This document shows positions 1-8,309 of a stretch of DNA of 64,000 nucleotides, one piece after another; position 1 is the stretch's first letter, and each line of letters starts with the position of its first letter. The stretch is taken from positions 1 to 64,000 of the forward strand of contig NZ_JAKREV010000007.1 of assembly GCF_022664465.1 (NCBI RefSeq), read 5' to 3'. The DNA is from Sphingomonas hankookensis (GTDB lineage: Bacteria > Pseudomonadota > Alphaproteobacteria > Sphingomonadales > Sphingomonadaceae). The position numbers and the translations under genes are program-made. The notes below the pieces were generated by a model. The model was given only the letters and a program-made list of their open reading frames with translations, searched no databases and was not told where the DNA came from.

Positions 1-17
1 CCCCCGACACGGCGACA

Positions 18-72
18 CCGCCATTGCCGGCCTCCGGTTCCGCTTCGCTGCACCTACGTCCGGCAATGGCGG
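18..72. repeat. Perfect 13-bp inverted repeat (stem-loop)
   Basis: CCGCCATTGCCGG at 18-30 is repeated as its exact reverse complement at 60-72, with a 29-nt loop between. No coding region is supported in the first 354 bases, so this is the main structure there besides the dispersed repeat at 136. It could be the terminator of a gene left of the window or a mobile palindromic repeat. There is no T-tract, so a classical intrinsic terminator is not clearly supported. Confidence 0.6.
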
Positions 73-135
73 CGGAGACGACAATGCACTAACTAACAAC
101 CCGGACCACACGGTGGGGGCTGCTCAGCCTAGTGG

Positions 136-194
136 ACCCACTTCCGGTCATTCACCGGCATCTTGATCTTTTCCCACACGCGGACGCTCGTTCA
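136..194 (+). repeat. 58-bp-class degenerate dispersed repeat, copy 1
   Basis: Begins ACCCA and ends CGCTCGTTCA. It aligns without internal gaps, apart from one extra base, to four other intergenic copies in this window. Most conserved are the ACCCA start, a CGG-n-CATT block near base 10 and the CGTTCGT-like end. It lies between the left stem-loop and the HAD gene. Confidence 0.6.
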
Positions 195-354
195 GCGCGG
201 CTGGGGACGCGGACGGTGTTCAAATCGGCATCGTAACCGACGCCTGATCGTAAAGTCCGAGGCATAGCAAACGCAGCAGTTTACAATGGTCTATCCCGTG
301 GTGCCGATCACCGTACGCCGTGCGTTGCAGCGTCAACTCAGGAGCGATGACACC

Positions 355-1020
355 ATGGCCATCAAGGCAGTCCTTTTCGATATTGACGGCACACTCGTCG
401 ACAGTAACGACTATCACGTTGAGGCTTGGCAGACGGTGTTCATCCGGATCGGCGCGACGTTCGATGAGCGGGCGGTTCACGACCAGATCGGCAAGGGCAC
501 CGACATGCTGGTGCCGACTCTGCTCCCGGACACGGACGAAGCCGAGCAAGAGAGGATGGGCGAGGAGCACGGGCAGATATTCAAGTCGAAGTACCTGGAG
601 AAGGTGACCCCTTTCGCCGCGGCCAGGGACCTCCTTCTAAAGGTCAAGGACAGCGGCCGGCAGGTCGTGCTGGCGTCCTCCGCGTCGTCGGAAGAGCTCG
701 AGTATTACGTTAGGCTGTTGGATGCCGGTGAGATCGTCGGCGTCTCGACCACGTCGGACGACGTCGAGAGAACCAAGCCTGCCCCCGACATTTTCGCCAC
801 CGCTCTCGAGAAGCTTTCGTCGCTCGACGCCAGTGAGGTGATCGTCGTAGGTGACACGCCGTATGACATCGAAGCGGCTGCCAGGTGCGGCATCGCAGCC
901 GTTGGCGTCCGATCGGGCAAGTTCAACGACCAGGTGCTTCGGGGTGCCGGCGCTGTAGCGCTGTACGACGATGTCGCTGCCCTGCTAGCTGATTTTGAGG
1001 CCTCGCCGTTGAACGGCTGA
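355..1020 (+). CDS. HAD-superfamily hydrolase (phosphoglycolate phosphatase/beta-phosphoglucomutase-like)
   Basis: A 221-residue soluble haloacid-dehalogenase-type phosphatase. The first motif FDIDGTLVDSND carries the nucleophile Asp and the acid/base Asp. Motif II is around LASSAS, the conserved Lys is in ERTKPAPDIF, and motif III is VVGDTPYDIEAA. A helical cap follows motif I (family C1 cap). The ATG at 355 is chosen over an upstream in-frame ATG at 286 because AGGAG sits 10 nt before it at 340-344 and the protein then starts directly with the motif I strand (MAIKAVLFDIDGT). The substrate cannot be told from sequence. It stands alone, with repeat-bearing intergenic DNA on both sides. Confidence 0.9.
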   Translation: MAIKAVLFDIDGTLVDSNDYHVEAWQTVFIRIGATFDERAVHDQIGKGTDMLVPTLLPDTDEAEQERMGEEHGQIFKSKYLEKVTPFAAARDLLLKVKDSGRQVVLASSASSEELEYYVRLLDAGEIVGVSTTSDDVERTKPAPDIFATALEKLSSLDASEVIVVGDTPYDIEAAARCGIAAVGVRSGKFNDQVLRGAGAVALYDDVAALLADFEASPLNG

Positions 1021-1077
1021 AGATCCGTGCGGGCCGTAACCGGGGCAGCGACGATGTCCACGATCATGGCCCGACTG

Positions 1078-1135
1078 ACCCAATCTCGGCCGTTTACGCG
1101 CGATCGCCCGCTTCCCCTAAACGGTCATTCGTTCA
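1078..1135 (+). repeat. 58-bp degenerate dispersed repeat, copy 2
   Basis: ACCCA start, CGGCCGTTTACG block and CATTCGTTCA end, 58 bp long. It lies in the 163-bp gap between the HAD gene and the PIN-like gene and aligns gap-free to the copies at 9139, 10111 and 17614. Confidence 0.65.
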
Positions 1136-1183
1136 ACTGATTGTAGGTCTGCGCGAGAGCTCCTAGCTGCCGAACTCGGCTGA

Positions 1184-2314
1184 TTAGTCCTCGTCGCCCC
1201 GCCAGTCCGGCTCCACGTAGCCGAAGTCCACCGCGACGTGCCGAGCCTCGACTTCGACGTCGATCGGCTCGGGATCGTCTTTCGCCTCCTTCAGAAATGT
1301 GGCCACTACTGGAAGCCGGAAGCGCTCTGTCACAGTCACCGAGTTCGAGCCGATGCCGATCTCGTCCCTGTCCACGTTGTCCTCCACGTAAAAGGAGAAG
1401 TTGGTCGTGAACTCGGCCTCCATCTCGATCTCGGTAGCGATACTTATCGTATCATCGTCAGCGGCGACGACGTCGCAGGTCGCGTCCTCCGGGAAGGCGA
1501 CCGAAATTAGCGAGGACGCCTCATTCTCCTCCTCGTAAAAGTAAGGCGCACCCGCGATGACTTCGTAATCCTCCACCATTCGGGTCAGGGGACCATGGAG
1601 CGCTGCAAGCAGCAGGTTGGCATTCCCGCCTCGGATCACGCCTGCGATCCTCGCCGCTGCCACGCTGCTCTCCCGGTTGAAGAGGTTCAGGCCGGCCGCA
1701 AGTTCGGGGATGACGATCACACGGTCGGATTGCGCCGCATAGCTCTGCCAGTCTCCGTCCTTACTGACCGCGACGACGCGAGTGCCGCGCTCCGCGGCCC
1801 AGTTCTCAAGAGACAGCAGGGCGATGGCGTCCGGGAATTCACTCTTCTTGCCCACTTTGTTGGAGAACGGCGGGCGCTGGCCGAAGTATCGGTCAGCCAT
1901 CTCCGCCACCGACACACCCTCGTCCACTCCAAGCCGGTCGGCACCGACGCGATCGACAAATCCATCGACAAGCTCCCGGGCGCGGTCGGCCGGGGGTCTC
2001 GCCACGCCGAGAGCCTTCAGCGCTGCCGGGATGTCGTCACCGCCGCTCCAAGCCTTGAGGTACTGGTTTACCCCGGCACGGGCCTTCTCGGCCGCCAGCG
2101 CGATGTCCCGCGCGATGTGCGAAGCCACCTCGCCGAGCGTTATCTCCGATAGGAGCACCGTAATCGCGGTGCCGCGGAATTGCTCGAGTGCGGTAAGCTG
2201 CCTGTATGCAAGGTTGCAGCCGAACTGGTCGAACGTAGTCGTGTCGAGCGTTATGGCACCGATCTCCTCAGCGTCTACCAAGCGCTGAACCTCGTCGATC
2301 TTCAAAACGGGCAT
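1184..2314 (-). CDS. PIN-like domain protein (DUF4935-type)
   Basis: A protein of 376 residues from the ATG at 2314. The N-terminal half looks like a PIN-family ribonuclease fold: an early acidic strand (ITLDTTTFDQ), a central Glu-rich helix (LSEITLGEVASH) and a late FPDAIALLSLENWA segment followed by VVAVSKDGDW, matching the spaced Asp/Glu metal-binding pattern of the DUF4935/PIN_12 group. The C-terminal half (about residues 230-376) is acidic and of unknown role. An in-frame ATG at 2395 would add 27 residues that do not look conserved. Nothing beside it resembles an antitoxin, so a toxin role is not supported. Family assignment is from motif recognition only. Confidence 0.7.
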   Translation of the reverse strand: MPVLKIDEVQRLVDAEEIGAITLDTTTFDQFGCNLAYRQLTALEQFRGTAITVLLSEITLGEVASHIARDIALAAEKARAGVNQYLKAWSGGDDIPAALKALGVARPPADRARELVDGFVDRVGADRLGVDEGVSVAEMADRYFGQRPPFSNKVGKKSEFPDAIALLSLENWAAERGTRVVAVSKDGDWQSYAAQSDRVIVIPELAAGLNLFNRESSVAAARIAGVIRGGNANLLLAALHGPLTRMVEDYEVIAGAPYFYEEENEASSLISVAFPEDATCDVVAADDDTISIATEIEMEAEFTTNFSFYVEDNVDRDEIGIGSNSVTVTERFRLPVVATFLKEAKDDPEPIDVEVEARHVAVDFGYVEPDWRGDED

Positions 2315-2403
2315 GGTCGGGTCCAAAGAAATTGGTGCGGAGGCCACGAAGATACATCCTGTCCTGCGCAGCCGCCAGGACCCACAAGACGACATTCGCG
2401 CAT
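2302..2403 (-). CDS. Possible 33-codon leader ORF ahead of the PIN-like gene
   Basis: On the minus strand a strong AGGAGG lies 5 nt before an ATG at 2403, opening 33 codons (starts MRECRLVGPGG, ends WTRPCPF). Its TGA at 2304-2302 overlaps the first codons of the PIN-like gene in another frame. The PIN-like start at 2314 has only a weak ribosome-binding site of its own, so translational coupling through this leader is plausible. There is no protein homology to support it, and the AGGAGG might instead serve the in-frame ATG at 2395 at a long 13-nt spacing. Confidence 0.35.
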   Translation of the reverse strand: MRECRLVGPGGCAGQDVSSWPPHQFLWTRPCPF

Positions 2404-2572
2404 TAAATCCTCCTTCTATATTCCTGACATTCGTTCCGCTTCGGCCTTAGCGGCGCCGTCCTGACTGCGATCCGCGCAGCATCGTTGGATGATGGGCGCA
2501 AACGTATGGGCGAAGTGCAGAACCATGGATTGATCACTCGACAACGCGGCATCACGACGCTAATCCGATGTC

Positions 2573-2589
2573 ATGTTATCTTGTTACAT
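2573..2589. promoter_or_regulatory. Zur-box-like imperfect palindrome
   Basis: ATGTTAT-CTT-GTTACAT is an imperfect palindrome (five of seven arm positions pair), resembling the ATGTTATA/TATAACAT class of Zur operators. It sits exactly at the first possible ATG of the DUF1826 gene, the first gene of the uptake operon. If it is an operator, the true start must be downstream, for example a GTG about 19 codons later. The evidence is sequence resemblance only. Confidence 0.35.
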
Positions 2590-3223
2590 TCCCGACCCGT
2601 TAAGCGCTGCACCTACCACTCGATCAGACGTGGCGTGGGGAAGCGACCTCTACGCGATCGCTGATCCGACGAGTAGCCTTGCGATCTGGCGCCGATCGAC
2701 CGCTACCGCCGCGTTTAGTCCAAGGAACCTCAGCCAGGTCGACGACCTATCGGATGAATTCGCCGTCGCGACACTGGCGTTCGACCTGCCGAAGCGTATG
2801 AGCGATGCCGGCTATGAAACGCCGGGAATGGACGCGCTTGCCAGCGACATTGCCAGTCTCGCCACGCGGTTTTCGCAGATCATGGATATCGATCGGGTCG
2901 CGCTCCGACTGGAGGTCGTCGAAACCGATGCCTGCCGCCGCCTCCACGCCGATTATGTCACGGCGCGGCTGATCTGCACATATGTCGGACCGGGTACGCA
3001 GTGGCTCGACGCCGCCGATGCGGTCGCGCTGGCGGCGGGCGCCGATCCTGAGACGCTGACGATCCGTGAAATCGGAACCGGCGACGTGGCGATCTTCAAG
3101 GGGCGGCTCTGGTCGCCAGATGCACCGGCCATTCATCGCTCGCCACCGATCGCCGGGACCGGGGTGCAGCGGCTGGTGCTCGTCATCGACCCCGCCGCGG
3201 CGTCGCCGATCGCACACGCCTGA
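2573..3223 (+). CDS. DUF1826 family protein
   Basis: A protein of 216 residues matching DUF1826. The hallmark is the block CRRLHADYVTARLICTYVGPGTQWL near residues 120-145, with a downstream VAIFKGRLW strand and a C-terminal HRSPPI...RLVLVID segment. The conserved His and Cys suggest metal or cofactor binding, but the biochemical function is unknown. In other bacteria DUF1826 genes are recalled as neighbours of zinc-responsive genes. Here it sits 20 bp before a TonB receptor and a FecCD-type ABC transporter, so it is probably part of that uptake operon. The start is uncertain: the first ATG lies inside a Zur-like palindrome, and the conserved part begins later, around residue 19 (VAWGSDLYAI). 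Confidence 0.75.
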   Translation: MLSCYIPDPLSAAPTTRSDVAWGSDLYAIADPTSSLAIWRRSTATAAFSPRNLSQVDDLSDEFAVATLAFDLPKRMSDAGYETPGMDALASDIASLATRFSQIMDIDRVALRLEVVETDACRRLHADYVTARLICTYVGPGTQWLDAADAVALAAGADPETLTIREIGTGDVAIFKGRLWSPDAPAIHRSPPIAGTGVQRLVLVIDPAAASPIAHA

Positions 3224-3243
3224 TCATTCTTTCGGGGGACAGC

Positions 3244-5343
3244 ATGTACATCTTACATCGAGCCGCACTGTGCGCGGTCGCCTGCGCACCCGGCATCGCG
3301 GTCGCGCAGGAGACGCCTACCGAGAACGAGATCCTCGTCCTCGGCACTCGCGAACAGGGCTATCGCGCAACCGTCGCGCCGCAGACGAACAAGTCGACGA
3401 CGCCGGTCAAGGAAACGCCCTTCTCCGTCCAGGTCGTCACCCGCGAACTGATCCGCGACCGCGGCATCACGACCATCGGCGAGGCGCTGCGCTATGTCCC
3501 CGGCTTCAGCCCGCAGGTCGGCTTCGGTGCGTCGAACGACCGCTTCTACATCCGTGGGTTCATCACGCCGTACAATCTGAAGAACGGGCTGCGGCGATCG
3601 GCCTATGCGCCCGACGAGCAGTTGCAGAATGTCGAGCAGGTGGAGGTACTGAAGGGGCCTGCGTCCGCGCTGTACGGCCGGTTCGAGCCCGGCGGCGTCG
3701 TCAATTTCGTCACCAAGAAGCCACTGGCGACGCCGTTCGCCGAAGTCTCCGCGCTCTACGGGTCTTTCGATCACCTGCGCCTGACCGCCGATGTGTCGAG
3801 CCCGATCACCGACACGCTGGGCGTCCGCATCAACCTGTCGCGCGATACCCGCGACGGCTTTCGCGACTTCGTCTTCGCGCGCGACGTGTTCGTAGCGCCG
3901 GTGGTGCAATGGAAGCCGTCCGATCGGACCACGATCACGGTAGAGGGCGAATATGCCCACAAGCGGGGCTATTTCGACCGCGGCTTCGCCAACGATCCGA
4001 TTTTCCTCCTCGCCCCGCGCGAGCGCCAGTACGGCGAACCCGATGCGCGCTATACCAATACGGGCGGGATCGGCAGCCTGTTCGTCGATCAGCGCTTCTC
4101 CGACGCGCTGTCTGGGCGCATCGCGGTCGGCTATTCGGACTTCACCAAGGACAGCTTCTACTACGCCTATGGCTTCCCACCGATCAGCCGCGCCGATCCC
4201 GTGCGGCCGCGGGTCAACCGGCGACCGACGCTCGCCTACGACCGTCAGCGCGACCTGACCGCGCAGGGCGAGCTCTATGCCCGCTTCACGACTGGTGCGG
4301 TCGAGCACAAGGCGCTGGCCGGCGTCGAATATGGCTATGACCGTTGGCGCTTCGACGTCCGCACGCCGCCGTTCGGGGTCAATATTCCGGTGGATTTTTT
4401 CGCGCCCGTCTATGGCCAGCGCGCGACGGCGAACGTGCTGGTGTCCAACGGCAGTTGGGACAGCGATTCGACCGCGATCTATGCGCAGGACGAGCTGAAG
4501 TTGGGCGACCTGCGGCTGCTTGTCGGCGGACGCTACGACTGGAACCGCCTGCGGAACCGCAACGTCCTGACCGGCAGCGGCGATGCGCCGACCGGTCGCG
4601 GCGCCTTCAGCCCGCGCGCCGGGGTCACCTGGACTCCGGTGCCGGCGGTGTCGCTCTATGCCAGCTGGTCGCGCTCGTTCCGCGGTCAGGTCGATGTCGG
4701 CCGGCTGCGCGACGGTGCCCTCCCCCGCCCGCTGATCGGCGAAAGCTGGGAGGCCGGCGCCAAAGGCAGCTTCCTGAGCGGACGCCTGACCCCGACGATC
4801 GCGCTGTTCGATATCACCCGCCGCAATGCTGCGGTGTCCGACCCGGCGGACTTCGACCTCGTGCTCCAGATCGGCCGATCGCGCTCGCGCGGCGTCGAGG
4901 TCGAGGTGCCGGCGGTCATCACCCCGCGCTGGCGGGTCATCGCCAATTACACCCACCTCGACGCGACGGTCGAGGCGGACAGTTTAGTCGCGCCGGGCAC
5001 CCGGCTGGTCAACGCGCCGCGCCATTCGGCCAGCCTGTGGACGACCTACGACCTCGCCGGGCGGCTGCGCGGCGCCAGCATCGGCCTTGGCGCCCAGCAC
5101 ATCGGCGAACGCGCGGGCAACACCAGCAATTCGATCACCCTGCCCGCCTACACGCGGATTGACGCCAATCTCGCCCATGACTTCGACGCCGGCTTCGGGC
5201 CGCTCCGGGCACAGCTCAACGTCCTCAACCTGTTCGATCGCTTCTATTACGACAGCGGCGGCGCGTTCATCCCGCTCTACCCCGGCGCGCCGCGGACGGT
5301 GACGGCGAGCCTGGCGTACCGGTTCGGCGGCGCGCGGCGGTGA
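3244..5343 (+). CDS. TonB-dependent siderophore/metallophore receptor
   Basis: A 699-residue outer-membrane receptor. The signal peptide covers about residues 1-21 (ends GIAVAQ). A short TonB-box region (EILVLGT) is followed by the plug domain (TPFSVQVVTRELIRDRG; RYVPGFSPQVGFGASNDRFYIRGF; VEVLKGPASALYGRFEPGGVVNFVTKKPL), typical of the FhuA/FhuE siderophore-receptor group. A 22-strand barrel ends in LNLFDRFYYDSGG...ASLAYRF plus five extra residues. GGGGGAC precedes the ATG. The gene is followed directly by a BtuF-like lipoprotein, a FecCD permease and an ATPase, so it should supply their chelate. The metal is unknown; the neighbouring DUF1826 gene and Zur-like site raise zinc as an alternative to iron. 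Confidence 0.93.
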   Translation: MYILHRAALCAVACAPGIAVAQETPTENEILVLGTREQGYRATVAPQTNKSTTPVKETPFSVQVVTRELIRDRGITTIGEALRYVPGFSPQVGFGASNDRFYIRGFITPYNLKNGLRRSAYAPDEQLQNVEQVEVLKGPASALYGRFEPGGVVNFVTKKPLATPFAEVSALYGSFDHLRLTADVSSPITDTLGVRINLSRDTRDGFRDFVFARDVFVAPVVQWKPSDRTTITVEGEYAHKRGYFDRGFANDPIFLLAPRERQYGEPDARYTNTGGIGSLFVDQRFSDALSGRIAVGYSDFTKDSFYYAYGFPPISRADPVRPRVNRRPTLAYDRQRDLTAQGELYARFTTGAVEHKALAGVEYGYDRWRFDVRTPPFGVNIPVDFFAPVYGQRATANVLVSNGSWDSDSTAIYAQDELKLGDLRLLVGGRYDWNRLRNRNVLTGSGDAPTGRGAFSPRAGVTWTPVPAVSLYASWSRSFRGQVDVGRLRDGALPRPLIGESWEAGAKGSFLSGRLTPTIALFDITRRNAAVSDPADFDLVLQIGRSRSRGVEVEVPAVITPRWRVIANYTHLDATVEADSLVAPGTRLVNAPRHSASLWTTYDLAGRLRGASIGLGAQHIGERAGNTSNSITLPAYTRIDANLAHDFDAGFGPLRAQLNVLNLFDRFYYDSGGAFIPLYPGAPRTVTASLAYRFGGARR

Positions 5344-5345
5344 GG

Positions 5346-6519
5346 ATGGCGGCGCTCGCGATCGGCTTGGCGGTGGCGGGGTGCGATGCCCTGCCGCCCC
5401 AGCCATCGCGGGTCGCCATCACGGGCGGGCGTGAGATCGCGATGCCGCACGCGCGCACCTTCCGCGTCGTCGCGCGGGACGGATACCGTGTCGTCGACCT
5501 GAAGGCGTCGGTCGTCGGCTGGGGCGGTACTGCGATCGGCGAGGAACAGTTCCAGCGACTGGTGCTGGTGCCGCGCGGCGTGCCTGCGCCGGCGCTGACC
5601 AGCGATCTTGCCGGCGCCAGGCTGATCCGCACGCCGGTGACGCGCCTTGCCAGTAACGCCGTCTTTCACGAGGCGATCACGAAGGTGCTCGGCGTCAACG
5701 ACCGACTGGTCGCGGTCGGTGGGACCAAGTCCTGGGACGATGCCCTGCGCGCGCGGGTTCGCGCCGGCGCGGTGCGCCAGATCGGCTATGGCTGGCACAG
5801 CCCGCCGCAGCTCGATGCACTGGTCGCCGCCCAGCCCGAGGTGCTGCTGATGACGATGGGCGACATGCGCTCGGTCGGCGCCAAGCCGCGGATCGAGTCG
5901 CTCGGCATCGCCGTCGTGCCGATCTTCCTAGACAACGAGGCCGATTACATGGGCCGCGTCGATTATGTACGGCTGATCGGCATGCTTGTCGGCCGCGAGG
6001 CACAGGCCGATGCCTTCGCCGCCATGGTCGCCCGCAACATCGCCGCGCTGAAGACCGCCGCCGCCGCCCAGCCGACGCGCAGCGTGCTTTCGGCCTGGTT
6101 CGCCGGCGCCGATCGCTGGAACCCGACCGTGCGTAATGCGGACGCGCAGCTGCTGCGCGATGCGAACGGCCGCAACCTGTTCGCCGAGCCCGACGATCCG
6201 GCGCGCGACAGTTTCCCAGGCGGTGACGACCGAACAGCTGATCGCCAGGGCGCGCGATGCCGACTGCTGGATCCTGCGCGACACCCATTCCGCGCTCTTC
6301 ACCGACCTGTCCGTCCTGCGCCGCTTCCGCGCCTATCGCGACGGCTGCCTGTTCGCTGCCGATGGGATGACCAAGCCCGATTCCGATGCCTTCGACCTGT
6401 ACGAGACAGCCGTGATCCGCCCCGACCTGATCCTGGGCGACCTGGTCCGCATGCTGCATCCCCGCCTGCGCGACCGGCCGTTTCGCTACATTCGCCCTGA
6501 TACAAAGGTGCCGCGATAA
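5346..6519 (+). pseudogene. BtuF/FhuD-type substrate-binding lipoprotein, frameshifted
   Basis: A periplasmic binding lipoprotein for the adjacent FecCD transporter. The N-terminus MAALAIGLAVAGC is a lipoprotein signal with lipobox VAGC, followed by a PF01497-like fold (VNDRLVAVGGTKSWDD; QPEVLLMTMGD; GIAVVPIFLDNEADYMGRVDYVRLIG). The frame is good to about 6215 (FAEPDDPARDSF) and then continues in the next frame as QAVTTEQLIARARDADCWIL to a TAA at 6517-6519 that overlaps the permease ATG (TAATG). A single-base indel near the TTTCCC at 6212-6218 is therefore needed. The start overlaps the receptor stop. Either the gene is broken or the assembly has an indel here; the intact remainder favours a recent event or an error. 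Confidence 0.85.
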
Positions 6520-7541
6520 TGCGCGTCCTGCTCGGCAATGTAGCGCTTGCCTTCGCAGCACTGGCCGCCGCGCTGTTCGCGCTATCCTCGGGCGCGATCG
6601 CGATACCGGTCGACGCGGTGCTCGCCGCACTGGCCGGCCGCGGCGATCCGGGCATAATTCAGATTGTCACCGACCTGCGCCTGCCGCGCGTCGCGACCGC
6701 AATAATCGCGGGCAGCGCGCTGGGGATCGCCGGTGTGTTGATGCAGGCGCTGTTCCGCAACCCGATGGCGGATGCCTGGTCGCTCGGGCTGACCGCCGGG
6801 GGGCAGCTGGGCGTGGCGCTGCTCGTCACCGCCGCCGCCTTCGCCGGGCCGAGCGCGATCGCTGCGCTCCGCGCGCTAGAGGGGCTGTCGATCACGGCGG
6901 GGGCGATGGTCGGGATCGCCGTCTTCGCGCTCGTCATGGCCAGCCTTGCGCGGCGTGTCGGCACGGTGACGCTGCTCGTCGTCGGGCTGATGCTGGGATT
7001 CACCGTGCAGGGCATCGTCAGCGTCGTCATCCACTTCGCCAATCGCGTCGGCGGGCGCGTCTTCTCGGGCTGGAACGACGGCAATTTCGCCAGCGTCACG
7101 CCCGCCGACCTGCCGATGCTCGCGGCGCCGGTCGCAGTAGGCGTCGTCCTCGCGCTGGTCAGCGCCAAACCGCTGACCGCGCTGCTCCTCGGCGAAACCT
7201 ATGCAAAGAGCCTCGGCACCGACGTCACCCGGCTGCGCCGCCTGACATTGACCGCCGTCGTCCTGCTCGTCGCGCCCGTCACAGCCTTTTGTGGGCCGGT
7301 GACATTCATCGGGCTGATAGTGCCGCATTTCGCGCGCGCAATCGCCGGCAGCGCGCGGATCCTGCCTTTGCTGTCGCTTGCCGGGCTGTCGGGCGCATTA
7401 CTGGCGCTCGCCGCCGACATCGTCGTCCATGCGCCCTGGGAACAGCATTTCCTGCACCTCAATGCGGTGCTGGCGCTGGTCGGTGCGCCGGTCGTCATCG
7501 CGCTGCTGATCTTCTCGCCGTCGATGCGGGGGCAACGCTAG
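6519..7541 (+). CDS. FecCD-family ABC transporter permease
   Basis: A 340-residue integral membrane permease of the BtuC/FecCD family with about ten hydrophobic segments. Family blocks are visible: LRLPRVATAIIAGSALGIAGVLMQALFRNPMADAWSLGLTAGGQLG near residues 50-95 and CGPVTFIGLIVPHFARAIAGSARILPL near 255-285, the cytoplasmic coupling region. It overlaps the lipoprotein stop by one base and ends directly before the ATPase ATG. As a homodimer it would move a metal chelate or corrinoid from the periplasm to the cytoplasm. Confidence 0.95.
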   Translation: MRVLLGNVALAFAALAAALFALSSGAIAIPVDAVLAALAGRGDPGIIQIVTDLRLPRVATAIIAGSALGIAGVLMQALFRNPMADAWSLGLTAGGQLGVALLVTAAAFAGPSAIAALRALEGLSITAGAMVGIAVFALVMASLARRVGTVTLLVVGLMLGFTVQGIVSVVIHFANRVGGRVFSGWNDGNFASVTPADLPMLAAPVAVGVVLALVSAKPLTALLLGETYAKSLGTDVTRLRRLTLTAVVLLVAPVTAFCGPVTFIGLIVPHFARAIAGSARILPLLSLAGLSGALLALAADIVVHAPWEQHFLHLNAVLALVGAPVVIALLIFSPSMRGQR

Positions 7542-8309
7542 ATGCTGCGGCTATCCTCGCTTTCGGTCGGCTATTCGGGCGCGCGCGGGCGCGTGCTCGG
7601 CGGACTCGACGTCGGTGTCGCGCCGGGCAGCTTCGTCTGCGTGCTGGGGCGCAACGGCGCGGGCAAGTCGACGCTGATGCGCACGCTCGCCGCACTCCAG
7701 CCCGCGCTCGGCGGGGCGGCGCTGCTGGATGACGAGGACATCGCCGCGATGCGCCCGCGGACCCGCGCGCGCCGCGTCGCCGTGGTCCTGACCGAACGCG
7801 CCGCCAGTCCCGGGCTGAGCGTTGACGACGTCGTCTCGCTCGGCCGCCAGCCCTTCACCGGCTGGCAGGGGCGCTTGTCCTCCGACGACCGCGCGCAGGT
7901 CGCCGCGGCGCTGGCCGTATCGGGAGCGAGCGCCTTCGCCGGCCGCCTGTTCGACGATCTGTCCGACGGCGAGCGCCAGCGCGTGATGATCGCGCGTGCC
8001 ATCGCCCAGGCGCCGCGGCTGATGATCCTTGACGAGATCACTGCCTTCCTCGACCTGCCCGGCCGCGTCGAGACGATGGCGCTGCTGCGCGAACATGCGC
8101 GGGCGACCGGCGCGATCGTGCTACTCTCCAGCCACGACCTCGACCTGTCGCTGCAACTCGCCGACAGTGTGTGGCTGCTCGACGGCACCGGCGGTCTGGC
8201 TGTCGGCCCCTCTGCGGAACTGATCGCCAGCGGCCGCATCGGTGCCGCCTTCGACACACTGTCGGTGCGCTTCTCCGCTGCGCTCGGCCGCTTCGAGCTG
8301 GTCGCATGA
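7542..8309 (+). CDS. ABC transporter ATP-binding protein (FepC/BtuD-type)
   Basis: A 255-residue ATPase with Walker A GRNGAGKST, Q-loop region VAVVLTERA, signature LSDGERQR (a variant of LSGGQ), Walker B LMILDEIT and the switch His in LLSSHDLDLS. The order after a FecCD permease with no gap makes it the energising subunit of this chelate importer. Two points differ from the family norm: Asp for Gly in the signature (LSDGE) and a Thr-Glu where the Q-loop Gln is expected. Both occur in some FecE-like proteins, so activity is not excluded. Confidence 0.93.
   Translation: MLRLSSLSVGYSGARGRVLGGLDVGVAPGSFVCVLGRNGAGKSTLMRTLAALQPALGGAALLDDEDIAAMRPRTRARRVAVVLTERAASPGLSVDDVVSLGRQPFTGWQGRLSSDDRAQVAAALAVSGASAFAGRLFDDLSDGERQRVMIARAIAQAPRLMILDEITAFLDLPGRVETMALLREHARATGAIVLLSSHDLDLSLQLADSVWLLDGTGGLAVGPSAELIASGRIGAAFDTLSVRFSAALGRFELVA

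Noticed and set aside
1..90. The left-edge stem-loop as an integron attC site ahead of a cassette gene
   Set aside because: The RYYYAAC/GTTRRRY core sites and paired L boxes of attC are not present; only a simple perfect stem is seen.
1184..2395. The PIN-like protein as a toxin of a toxin-antitoxin pair
   Set aside because: No antitoxin-like gene adjoins it; the only small ORF is a 33-codon leader without DNA-binding features, and the protein is far longer than VapC toxins.
3253..4956. A 567-codon minus-strand reading frame opposite the first TonB receptor
   Set aside because: It is the antisense of a clearly homologous receptor in GC-rich DNA, with Arg/Asp/Ala-rich low-complexity composition and no family resemblance.
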